A program made the translations under genes and the position numbers. From contig JABJGS010000056.1 in the NCBI GenBank assembly GCA_018703155.1, positions 1 to 64,000 on the forward strand: 64,000 nucleotides of DNA. Direction: 5' to 3'. The notes beneath the pieces were generated by a model that searched no databases, was not told the DNA's origin, and saw only the letters and a list, made by a program, of their open reading frames with translations. Origin of the DNA: Francisellaceae bacterium (GTDB lineage: Bacteria; Pseudomonadota; Gammaproteobacteria; UBA6186; Azoamicaceae). Shown here in pieces: positions 27,236 to 35,239 of the stretch. Numbering within the stretch: position 1 is the first letter of the stretch; each line of letters starts with the position of its first letter.

Positions 27236-28549
27236 ATGTTACCTGTAGTTGCATTAGTTGGTAGGCCGAATGTCGGTAAGTCTACTATTTTTAACACGTT
27301 ACTTGGTTCAAGGGATGCATTAGTAGTTGATGTTCCTGGAACAACAAGGGATAGACATTTTGGTAGGATGGATGTTGCTGGTAAATCAGTACTTCTAATT
27401 GATACTGGAGGAATTGGTCTTGAAGATAGTGATCTTGATGATAAAACTACTCAGCAAAGCTATACAGCTTTAGAGCAAGCTGATGCAGTATTTTTTGTGG
27501 TTGATGCACATTCAGGTTTAACTCCCGTTGATTTACAAATAGCTGAATCCTTACGAGGGCAAAAAAAGCTTGTTTATTTGATTGTTAACAAGATTGATGG
27601 TGTTGATCCTTGGGAAGCTGAAGCAGAGTTTTCACGCCTTGGTTTAAATAATAAATTAAATATATCAGCATTGAACAAGCGTGGGATGCAAGCAATTAAG
27701 GATATCCTAAAAGAGATTGCTATTGAAGAAGATAGTGAAGAAGACTCCAGCTTAGGAATAAAAGCCTGCATAATAGGTAGACCAAATGTTGGAAAATCAA
27801 CACTAACGAATAAGATTATTGGTGAAGAAAGGGTTATTGTTATGGATCACCCTGGCACCACTAGAGACAGCATATATATTCCATTCACCAAAGATGATAG
27901 AAAATATACACTTATCGATACTGCTGGAGTTAGAAAAAAAGCTAAAATAGATGATAAAATTGAGAAATTTTCTGTCATAAAAGCTTTGCAAGCAATTGAT
28001 AAAGCCAATGTTATCTTAGTAGTAATAGATGCATCCATGGGGCTAGTTGATCAAGATATGAGATTGCTGCGGTTTGCTACCGAATCAAATAAATCATTGC
28101 TTATTATAGTTAATAAGTGTGATAGCCTTGATCAAGATGATAGAAAATTATTTCAACGTGAGCTTAAAGCACGGTTGCAATACATTAGTTATGCTGAGTT
28201 GTACTTTATTTCTGCACTCAAAGGTAGAGGAATTAAATCATTAATTAATGATATAGAAAAAGCATATGATAGTGCGACAAGAAAATTTGCAACTTCAGTG
28301 CTTAATAAGATCTTGTCTGAATTGATTACAAAACATCAGCCTCAAATGGTAAATGGAAGAAGAATAAAAATGCGTTTTGCCCATTTTGCAGGAGTTTTAC
28401 CACCAACCATCGTTATCAGGGGTAACCAGGTGGATTCGTTGCCTGCATCCTACAAACGCTATTTGGCTAAAGGTTTTATGAATCACTTGAAGTTATTTGC
28501 AACGCCAGTTAAGTTGATTTTTCAACAAAATGAAAACCCTTATGTATAA
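27236..28549 (+). CDS. der: Ribosome biogenesis GTPase Der
   Basis: A 437-residue protein with two GTPase domains in tandem, each with its own P loop (GRPNVGKSTIF near residue 8 and GRPNVGKSTLTN near residue 183), DxxG switch II motifs (DTGGI and DTAGV) and NKxD (NKID, NKCD). A C-terminal KH-like domain contains MRFAHFAGVLPPTIVIRGN. Der is needed for 50S subunit maturation. It begins nine bases after bamB. A perfect palindrome downstream probably ends the transcript. Confidence 0.97.
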   Translation: MLPVVALVGRPNVGKSTIFNTLLGSRDALVVDVPGTTRDRHFGRMDVAGKSVLLIDTGGIGLEDSDLDDKTTQQSYTALEQADAVFFVVDAHSGLTPVDLQIAESLRGQKKLVYLIVNKIDGVDPWEAEAEFSRLGLNNKLNISALNKRGMQAIKDILKEIAIEEDSEEDSSLGIKACIIGRPNVGKSTLTNKIIGEERVIVMDHPGTTRDSIYIPFTKDDRKYTLIDTAGVRKKAKIDDKIEKFSVIKALQAIDKANVILVVIDASMGLVDQDMRLLRFATESNKSLLIIVNKCDSLDQDDRKLFQRELKARLQYISYAELYFISALKGRGIKSLINDIEKAYDSATRKFATSVLNKILSELITKHQPQMVNGRRIKMRFAHFAGVLPPTIVIRGNQVDSLPASYKRYLAKGFMNHLKLFATPVKLIFQQNENPYV

Positions 28550-28555
28550 TTAAAT

Positions 28556-28589
28556 ATATCAATACTTATTTATAAATAAGTATTGATAT
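28556..28589. terminator. Perfect 34-bp palindrome (bidirectional terminator candidate)
   Basis: A perfect inverted repeat with 17-base arms (start ATATCAATACTTATTTA) and no loop, seven bases after the der stop and about 95 bases from the end of the convergent minus-strand operon. It could form a terminator for both, but lacks a long T run; a protein-binding site is an alternative. Confidence 0.5.
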
Positions 28590-28683
28590 GCCTTTTGCCC
28601 TCATTGGGTATATGTATAACTAGCCTAGATTTAAATACGATCAAATCTATAAATAACATATTTAATAAAAAAACTTATCTCAG

Positions 28684-29061
28684 TTATGGCTTAAGACTAT
28701 ATAATATATGTGGCCATATTTGGTGAATATATATAGCTAGATGATATGGCCATAGGCAAGCTATAGATATTAGATGAAGCAAATAAGTGAAATATTCTAT
28801 TCTTGTTAAAAGTGCTAAGAAAAAAGTGAAAATAATCGACACACCAATATATACCAATCCACCTCTTAATGATTCTCTATATTTGAAAGAATCATAAAGT
28901 AAAAGTGGAGGGAAAAAAATTGTAGCCCAAAACAAAATTTTATTTTTTTTGTATACATAATCTAAAATATAAGAACAGCAGCCAAACAATATGGCTGTTA
29001 TTAACATAAATACTTCATTTGTTGTCAGTACTGAGTGGAGTGGTTGAGGATCTATTTCCAA
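28684..29061 (-). CDS. Small polytopic membrane protein
   Basis: A 125-residue hydrophobic protein with three or four predicted membrane helices (about residues 17-37, 43-57, 66-86 and 92-110), and Lys/Tyr in the loops. I do not recognise the family. It begins with TTG two bases after the stop of the M23 peptidase gene, with AAAGGAAG upstream, so it is the third gene of the xseA-M23-membrane protein operon; an internal ATG 18 codons later is an alternative start. Confidence 0.6.
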   Translation of the reverse strand: MEIDPQPLHSVLTTNEVFMLITAILFGCCSYILDYVYKKNKILFWATIFFPPLLLYDSFKYRESLRGGLVYIGVSIIFTFFLALLTRIEYFTYLLHLISIACLWPYHLAIYIHQIWPHILYSLKP

Positions 29062-29063
29062 GC

Positions 29064-29900
29064 CTAGACTTCCTTTTTATTCTTGGGCTTATCTACTAAA
29101 AATAGTTTAGGATCTACTTTCGTACCATTTAAGTTCACACCCCAGTGTAGATGAGCGCCAGTGACTCTGCCAGTCTTTCCAACTTTGCCAATTTGTTTAC
29201 CCTTGGTAACTTTATCACCGTCCTGAACATCAATAGCACTCAGATGGCAGTAGGTAGTAAATAATCCATGACCATGATCAATAATTATAGTGTTGCCACT
29301 ATAAAAAAAAGAGCCAGTTAAAGTAACGATTCCGTCAGCAGCAGAACTTACAGTAGCACCTACCGGTGCAGCAATATCAAGGCCGCTGTGAGGGTTTTTC
29401 TCAATGCCATTCATAATTCGTCGTAGACCAAAAGGGCTAGATATTCTACCTGCTGTTGGCTTGCGGAGATTAAGATCCGTTTCAAGATCGCTAAAATCTG
29501 AAATTGCTTGAGAGATTATTTTTCGGTCCTTGGTAATATTCTTAAGGTCATCTTTTGTAGGATTTACCATGTTGGGGTTTTTAATAGTTAATTTTTCAAC
29601 AGGGTATTGAGATTGTTTCAAATTAAAAGTTATTTTTTTTGTTGTTGGCGAGGTTACGTTTATATAACCTTGTTTTTTCTTAAAAGAAATAGGAATGCCA
29701 ACGACCGCAACCCAATTGCCTTTATTGTTTTTTTGCACTAAAACTTTTTTATGGCGAAAGTTAACTTCAGGTGCTGTTTTAGATTGTACATTAAGTTTCA
29801 CTAGCACAATTCCTCCTGGAGATGGATTTTCTTTTGGAAGCTCAGCAAAGATTATAGATGGGAGAAGAAGTGTTATAGCTATAACAAGGATTTTTCGCAT
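29064..29900 (-). CDS. M23 family peptidoglycan endopeptidase
   Basis: A 278-residue protein with signal peptide (MRKILVIAITLLLPSIIFA) and a C-terminal LytM/M23 domain. Zinc and catalytic residues are in HSGLDIAAP (His, Asp), HGHGLFTTYCHLS and GAHLHWGVN. All four metal/active residues are present, so it is probably a live DD-endopeptidase rather than an EnvC-like activator. The N-terminal half is beta-rich and unfamiliar. It acts in the periplasm on cell-wall peptides. It overlaps the 3' end of xseA by 22 bases. Confidence 0.9.
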   Translation of the reverse strand: MRKILVIAITLLLPSIIFAELPKENPSPGGIVLVKLNVQSKTAPEVNFRHKKVLVQKNNKGNWVAVVGIPISFKKKQGYINVTSPTTKKITFNLKQSQYPVEKLTIKNPNMVNPTKDDLKNITKDRKIISQAISDFSDLETDLNLRKPTAGRISSPFGLRRIMNGIEKNPHSGLDIAAPVGATVSSAADGIVTLTGSFFYSGNTIIIDHGHGLFTTYCHLSAIDVQDGDKVTKGKQIGKVGKTGRVTGAHLHWGVNLNGTKVDPKLFLVDKPKNKKEV

Positions 29901-31117
29901 GTGAGATCGCCCTTAACAGTTTCGGAAATACTTTCAGTAACATTCGCACGTAATTGTCCAGATTTTAACATAATATTGATTTGATCACCTATACAGGCTT
30001 GTGCAAAAGTTGTGATTGGAGCGCCTGTTTTTGAGTCTAGAATTATGCTGTATCCTCTAGCTAAGGTCGATAGTGGACTTAAGGTATTAAGTTGCGAGGC
30101 GAGTTGTAAAAAATATGATTCTTTTTCTTGTAAAATAAGCTGCATGCTATGGAGTAGAGTTGCTTTATAAGAATTGGTGCGCTCTTGTGCTACATGTATT
30201 TGGTGCTTTGGATCAGGGAGTTTTGTTTTTAAGTAAATAACTCGGCTTGAGAGTTTATCTAGTTTGTTATGGATTAGTGTGGCTAACATTTTCCTTGCCA
30301 CACCTAGGCGTTCAAGTAGTTGGTTGGTATCAATACTAACTATTTCAGCTGCCGCAGAAGGTGTGGGTGCTCTAACATCAGCAACGAGATCCGAGATGGT
30401 GAAGTCAGTTTCATGGCCAATTCCACTAATTATTGGGATTTGACTAGAAAATATGCAGTGAGCTAGTTCTTCATTATTAAAAGCCCATAAATCCTCAATA
30501 GATCCTCCTCCGCGTGCAAGGATGATCACGTCACACTCATTTTCAGCATTGCAAGACTCAATAGCTTTAATTATAGATTGTGGGGCACTGTCACCTTGAA
30601 CTATGGTTGGGTAGAGCTTTATGGCTGTAAGAGAGCTACGTCTCTGTAATACATTTAAGATATCATGTAATGCTGCACCAGTTGCTGATGTGACTATACC
30701 AATTTGTTTGGGGAGTGCTGGGAGCTTTTGTTTTGCACTGTCTGCAAACAATCCTGCCGTACTTAATTTTTGCACAAGAGCTTGGTAGGCTAGCTGTAGT
30801 TTTCCAATGCCAGCATCAACCATGGCGGTTATCATTAATTGGAAATCGCCCCTGGCTCCGTATAATGATGCCTTGGCAAGCAAATTAACTTTTGTGCCAT
30901 CTTTAGGTATAAACTTTACATCCCTATTAGCATAGGTAAACATTACACAACGTACTTGAGCACTTTCATCCTTTATAGTGAAATACCAATGACCTGATCT
31001 AGGGACCGTATAATTTGAAATTTCACCTGTGACCCAAAATGTGTCGAGCTCTTTTTGGAAAAGAGTTTGGACTTTTGTATTCAGTTCACTAACGGTTAAA
31101 ATGTTACAGCTTATCAT
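29879..31117 (-). CDS. xseA: Exodeoxyribonuclease VII large subunit
   Basis: A 412-residue protein, slightly shorter than E. coli XseA (456). The N-terminal OB-fold is visible (FWVTGEISNYTVPRSGHWYF, with SAQVRCVMF), then the catalytic domain (GIVTSATGAALHDILNVLQR, ARGGGSIEDLWAFN, PIISGIGHETDFTISDLVAD, RAPTPSAAAE). A shortened coiled-coil region precedes the C-terminal ARGYSII segment. With XseB it degrades single-stranded DNA. xseB is not in this window. The gene is divergent from guaB. Confidence 0.95.
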   Translation of the reverse strand: MISCNILTVSELNTKVQTLFQKELDTFWVTGEISNYTVPRSGHWYFTIKDESAQVRCVMFTYANRDVKFIPKDGTKVNLLAKASLYGARGDFQLMITAMVDAGIGKLQLAYQALVQKLSTAGLFADSAKQKLPALPKQIGIVTSATGAALHDILNVLQRRSSLTAIKLYPTIVQGDSAPQSIIKAIESCNAENECDVIILARGGGSIEDLWAFNNEELAHCIFSSQIPIISGIGHETDFTISDLVADVRAPTPSAAAEIVSIDTNQLLERLGVARKMLATLIHNKLDKLSSRVIYLKTKLPDPKHQIHVAQERTNSYKATLLHSMQLILQEKESYFLQLASQLNTLSPLSTLARGYSIILDSKTGAPITTFAQACIGDQINIMLKSGQLRANVTESISETVKGDLTCEKSLL

Positions 31118-31173
31118 TTGTCACTTTTAGCAGTTATGTTAATCTTTTACAACAGGTACATAAGGAAAATGTC

Positions 31174-32631
31174 ATGAAAATAACCAATTATGCCCTCACG
31201 TACGATGATGTTTCATTGAGACCAGGATATTCATGTGTACTACCAAAAGATGTTAGCTTGTCCACTATGTTGACGAATAATATTCAGCTAAGCATACCGG
31301 TACTTTCAGCTGCTATGGATTCAGTTACAGATGCAAATATGGCAATAGCCCTAGCTAGAGAAGGTGGAATTGGGGTTATACATAAAAATTTAAGTATTAG
31401 TGAACAAGCCAATAATGTTCGCAAGGTAAAAAAATTCGAAAACGGAATTGTTAAAGATCCAATTACTGTACAACCAAATACCACAGTTAAAGAAATTTTA
31501 CAGCTGGCCAATCAATATAATATTTCTGGATTTCCTGTTATTGAAAATAATAAACTTTTAGGAATTGTTACTCGCAGAGATTGGCGGTTTGAAGAAGATA
31601 TGGATGTATTAGTTGTAGAAATTATGACTAAACGAGATAAATTGGTTACGGTGCATGAAGGTGCATCTAGCGAAGAAATTATTAGCAAAATGCGCTCATA
31701 TCGATTAGAGAAAATTTTAATTACGAATGACAGTAATGAACTAGTAGGTCTTGTAACAGTAAAGGATATTCAAAAATCTAAAGATAATCCAATTGCTTGT
31801 AAAGATATCAATGGCCGACTGCGAGTAGCTGCAGCTATTGGTCCTGGACTAAATGCTCTGGAACGTCTGTATGCGCTATGTTCGGAAGATGTTGATGTCG
31901 TTGTTATCGATACTGCACATGGGCATTCACAAAGTGTACTTGATTTAGTTAAAAAAGCTAAAGAAATCACAGGGATCCAAGTTATTGCTGGTAACATTGC
32001 AACCAAAGAAGCTGCAATAGCCTTATCTGAGTTGGGCGCTGATGCAGTGAAGGTTGGTATTGGTCCAGGATCTATTTGTACAACGAGAATAATCAGCGGA
32101 GTTGGAGTGCCACAGTTATCTGCAGTATCAGAGGTTGCTGATGCATTAAAAGGTAGCAATACCAAAGTTATCGCTGATGGAGGGATTAGATATTCTGGAG
32201 ATATTGTAAAAGCATTAGCCGCAGGAGCAGATACCATTATGATAGGAGGTTTATTAGCCGGTACTAATGAAGCTCCTGGAGAAGCGGTGCTATATAAAGG
32301 CAGAGCTTATAAATCATATAGAGGTATGGGATCTGTGGGAGCAATGGCTACCGGTTCAAAAGATCGATATTTTCAAGAAGGCATTGGCAATGATAAATTA
32401 GTTCCTGAAGGAGTCGAAGGTCTGGTTCCAGATAAAGGTCCAATGAGTGGTGTTATATATCAGCTTATGGGCGGATTAAGATCTGGGATGGGTTATATTG
32501 GGGCGCATAATATACAAGTGTTGCATGATATAGCCCAGTTTGTACAAATATCTTCAGCAGCTAAATCAGAGAGTCATGTTCATGACGTGAAAGTAACTAA
32601 AGAGCCATTAAATTATAGGATAGAAGAGTAG
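31174..32631 (+). CDS. guaB: Inosine-5'-monophosphate dehydrogenase
   Basis: A 485-residue IMPDH, normal length. The start LTYDDVSLRPGYS, a pair of CBS domains (about residues 90-200), the catalytic loop GPGSICTTRIISGVG with the active Cys, GGIRYSGDIVKALAAG and the flap region are visible. It oxidises IMP to XMP with NAD in guanine synthesis. AAGGAAAA lies ahead of the ATG. Its stop overlaps the GTG of guaA by one base, so the two steps to GMP are coupled. Confidence 0.97.
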   Translation: MKITNYALTYDDVSLRPGYSCVLPKDVSLSTMLTNNIQLSIPVLSAAMDSVTDANMAIALAREGGIGVIHKNLSISEQANNVRKVKKFENGIVKDPITVQPNTTVKEILQLANQYNISGFPVIENNKLLGIVTRRDWRFEEDMDVLVVEIMTKRDKLVTVHEGASSEEIISKMRSYRLEKILITNDSNELVGLVTVKDIQKSKDNPIACKDINGRLRVAAAIGPGLNALERLYALCSEDVDVVVIDTAHGHSQSVLDLVKKAKEITGIQVIAGNIATKEAAIALSELGADAVKVGIGPGSICTTRIISGVGVPQLSAVSEVADALKGSNTKVIADGGIRYSGDIVKALAAGADTIMIGGLLAGTNEAPGEAVLYKGRAYKSYRGMGSVGAMATGSKDRYFQEGIGNDKLVPEGVEGLVPDKGPMSGVIYQLMGGLRSGMGYIGAHNIQVLHDIAQFVQISSAAKSESHVHDVKVTKEPLNYRIEE

Positions 32632-34169
32632 TGATTATTATTTTAGATTTTGGATCACAGTATACACATATGATTGCCAGGCGGGTAAGATCTTTGGGTT
32701 GTTTTAGTTTAGTCTTGCCATGGGATAGCACACTAGAAGATATTGAGAGACTCAATCCAAAAGGTATTATATTGTCTGGAGGACCAAGCTCAATACATCT
32801 TAATGGGGCTAAAAATATTGATGCGAACATATTTTCTCTAGAACTTCCAATATTAGGGATATGTTATGGTATGCAGATAATTGCCTCACATTTTGGTGGG
32901 GTTGTGTCATCACAGCAACATAGTGAATATGGGCGTTCTGCCTTAGAAGTGAAACAACCAAGTGTGCTTTTTGAGAATGTTATTCTAGATGATAACGATT
33001 CTATCGATGTATGGATGTCACATGGCGATTCAGTTGAAACTCTACCACAAGGGTTTAAGACGATTGCTAGAACTGATAATTGTAAGTGCTCAGGTTTGGC
33101 TAATGATAAGATGAAAATTTATGGTCTACAGTTTCATCCTGAAGTTAACAACACTAATCAAGGACAAAAAATACTTGCTAATTTTATTTACAATGTCTGC
33201 TTGATTACCAAAGAGTGGAATAGTGAGAGTATTACTGAAACTATTGTGCAGAAGGCAAAAGAAACCCTTGGTGAAGAACAGGTGCTGCTAGCACTATCTG
33301 GTGGTGTTGATTCAATGGTTCTAGCTTATGTATTGAAGGCTGCTATACCAAGTAAGAATTTACATTGTGTATTAGTTGATCATGGGTTGTTGCGCACTAA
33401 TGAAGTTGAGCAAATACAGAATGTTTGTCTCAATGCTGATATCAATATTGATGTGATTGATGCTAAAGATAACTTTTTCAAATATTTAAAAGGCATAACC
33501 GAACCTGAGCAAAAAAGGAAAATCATTGGTAGGTTGTTTATTGAAGAGTTTGAATACTATGCACGAGACAAGTCTGATATAACCTGGCTAGCACAAGGAA
33601 CAATATATCCAGATGTAATTGAAAGTGCTGGAGACAAAAATGGTGCACAAGTAATTAAGTCGCATCACAATGTTGGTGGTTTACCAGAAAAATTAGGATT
33701 TAAGGTTATAGAGCCATTTAGGGATCTTTATAAGGACGAAGTAAGAGCCATAGGTAGAGAATTATCTATAGATACAAATATTATTAATAGGCATCCATTT
33801 CCTGGGCCAGGACTTGCAATTAGGATCCTTGGAGAAGTTACCAAGGAGAAAGTGGTACTTATTCAAGCTGCAGATAAAATATGGTTAGAAGAACTTTGGA
33901 ACAATGATCTGTATAACAAAATGTCCCAAGCTTTTGCGGTACTACTTCCAATTAATACCGTGGGGGTGATAGGAGATAAGCGCCATTACGGACCCGTTGT
34001 AGCTCTTCGCAGTGTAGTAACAGATGATTTCATGACAGCTACGTGGGCAAGTATAAGTCATGATGTATTAGATAAGGCTGCAAGGCGAATTATGAATGAA
34101 GTACCAACAGTATCTAGGGTTGTGTATGACATCTCAAGCAAGCCACCTGCTACCATTGAATGGGAGTGA
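32631..34169 (+). CDS. guaA: GMP synthase (glutamine-hydrolysing)
   Basis: A 512-residue enzyme. The N-terminal class I glutaminase has the nucleophile motif GICYGMQ and the downstream FHPEV; the ATP-pyrophosphatase domain has LSGGVDSMV, and the C-terminal dimerisation domain has RHPFPGPGLAIR and SKPPATIEWE at the end. It turns XMP into GMP. The GTG start overlaps the guaB stop by one base. xseA-guaB-guaA next to der matches E. coli order. Confidence 0.97.
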   Translation: MIIILDFGSQYTHMIARRVRSLGCFSLVLPWDSTLEDIERLNPKGIILSGGPSSIHLNGAKNIDANIFSLELPILGICYGMQIIASHFGGVVSSQQHSEYGRSALEVKQPSVLFENVILDDNDSIDVWMSHGDSVETLPQGFKTIARTDNCKCSGLANDKMKIYGLQFHPEVNNTNQGQKILANFIYNVCLITKEWNSESITETIVQKAKETLGEEQVLLALSGGVDSMVLAYVLKAAIPSKNLHCVLVDHGLLRTNEVEQIQNVCLNADINIDVIDAKDNFFKYLKGITEPEQKRKIIGRLFIEEFEYYARDKSDITWLAQGTIYPDVIESAGDKNGAQVIKSHHNVGGLPEKLGFKVIEPFRDLYKDEVRAIGRELSIDTNIINRHPFPGPGLAIRILGEVTKEKVVLIQAADKIWLEELWNNDLYNKMSQAFAVLLPINTVGVIGDKRHYGPVVALRSVVTDDFMTATWASISHDVLDKAARRIMNEVPTVSRVVYDISSKPPATIEWE

Positions 34170-34200
34170 TTTTATCAATTATGCCGCAACATTTATCCAT

Positions 34201-34221
34201 CTTCAGATGGAAGATGTAAGG
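34201..34221 (+). repeat. Dispersed 21-bp repeat, copy 2
   Basis: Matches the minus-strand reading of 18597-18617 at 19 of 21 positions. Its first bases together with the preceding CAT also form a hairpin (CATCTTC, loop AGATG, GAAGATG) 29 bases after the guaA stop, so a terminator role is possible. Confidence 0.55.
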
Positions 34222-34340
34222 AATTTTGTACAATAGATTCTATTTGACAGAGAAAGTAACTAACTATAAGGATTAGTTATTGAGATTAATAGGGCAGTTG
34301 TAAATTTAAAAAAAATCAGTGTTCAAGATGAGTATATTTT

Positions 34341-34817
34341 ATGTTAAAGAGTAATGATGAGTTTTGGATGAACCGAGCACTTGAGCAAGCACAATTAGCA
34401 TATGAAATAAATGAAGTCCCTGTGGGGGCTGTTGTAGTTCTAGATGGTGATATAAAAAGTTGCATTGGCAGAGGGCATAATAAATCTATAAGTACTAACG
34501 ATCCTTGCGCTCATGCAGAGGTTGTGGCTATAAGAGATGCAGCACAATATGTTAGTAACTATAGATTAGCTAATACGACCATATATGTAACATTAGAACC
34601 ATGTCTGATGTGCATAGGAGCAATAATACATGCTCGTATTGAAAGGGTTATATTTGCAGCTTCAGATCCCAAAACCGGAGTGTTAGGTAGTAAACTTGAT
34701 TGTTGCACTCTAGATTTTATAAACCATGTACCAAAAGTTGTATCAGGAGTTTTGCAGTCAGAAGCTAGTACGCTACTGAAAAAGTTTTTTCAGGAAAAAA
34801 GATCGAACAAAAAATAG
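34341..34817 (+). CDS. tadA: tRNA-specific adenosine deaminase TadA
   Basis: A 158-residue cytidine-deaminase-fold enzyme. Zinc motifs are CAHAEVVAIRDAA (His58, Glu60) and TLEPCLMCIGAI, with the TadA-typical ARIERVIFAASDPKTGVLGS. It deaminates adenosine 34 of tRNA-Arg(ACG) to inosine. Length and motifs fit the bacterial enzyme. There is no strong ribosome-binding site near the ATG at 34341. Confidence 0.95.
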   Translation: MLKSNDEFWMNRALEQAQLAYEINEVPVGAVVVLDGDIKSCIGRGHNKSISTNDPCAHAEVVAIRDAAQYVSNYRLANTTIYVTLEPCLMCIGAIIHARIERVIFAASDPKTGVLGSKLDCCTLDFINHVPKVVSGVLQSEASTLLKKFFQEKRSNKK

Positions 34818-35239
34818 CAAACTAACTATTATTGAAATGTTATCCACTGTCTTTATGAATTAGATTGTGGATAACATGATAACAACCACTTAAAGAGCTT
34901 GGGTACCAATGGCTGTAGATGAATGTGCATAATTTGATCAACCTTTTGTCCACATTTAACTTGAGTTATATTGTGGATAACATGGAGATAATCACTTGGT
35001 AGTACTGCAGCGTATAGCTTTCAGCTTGTTGTGCAAGTTCTGAACATGACGTGAGACTTTATCCACTTTAACTTTGCATTAGCCTGTGGATAACATGGGT
35101 AAATGATATGTAAAGTCTTCATTACCAAGGCATACAGACAAATGTTCAAATAATGATCATATACTAGTCTGTTGCAATCTCTGTGGTAACTGGATGACAA
35201 TGTATAGTTAGTGATTTACTTTAAAGGAGATAAAGGGCA
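34818..35239. other. Non-coding region between tadA and metE
   Basis: About 420 bases without a gene, containing an array of three inverted DnaA-box pairs (34840-35093). A good ribosome-binding site (AAAGGAGATAAAG) precedes metE at its end. No canonical promoter stands out. Confidence 0.6.
34840..35093. promoter_or_regulatory. Array of three inverted DnaA-box pairs (possible origin or titration site)
   Basis: Six DnaA-box matches: TTATCCACT (34840), TGTGGATAA (34866), TTGTCCACA (34946), TGTGGATAA (34972), TTATCCACT (35059) and TGTGGATAA (35085). Three are perfect and three have one mismatch. In all three pairs the boxes are inverted and start 26 bp apart, and the pairs repeat at 106 and 113 bp. 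The pairs could equally form stem-loops in RNA. Likely roles are DnaA binding for replication origin, titration, or control of metE; no dnaA or other origin genes are adjacent. Confidence 0.6.
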
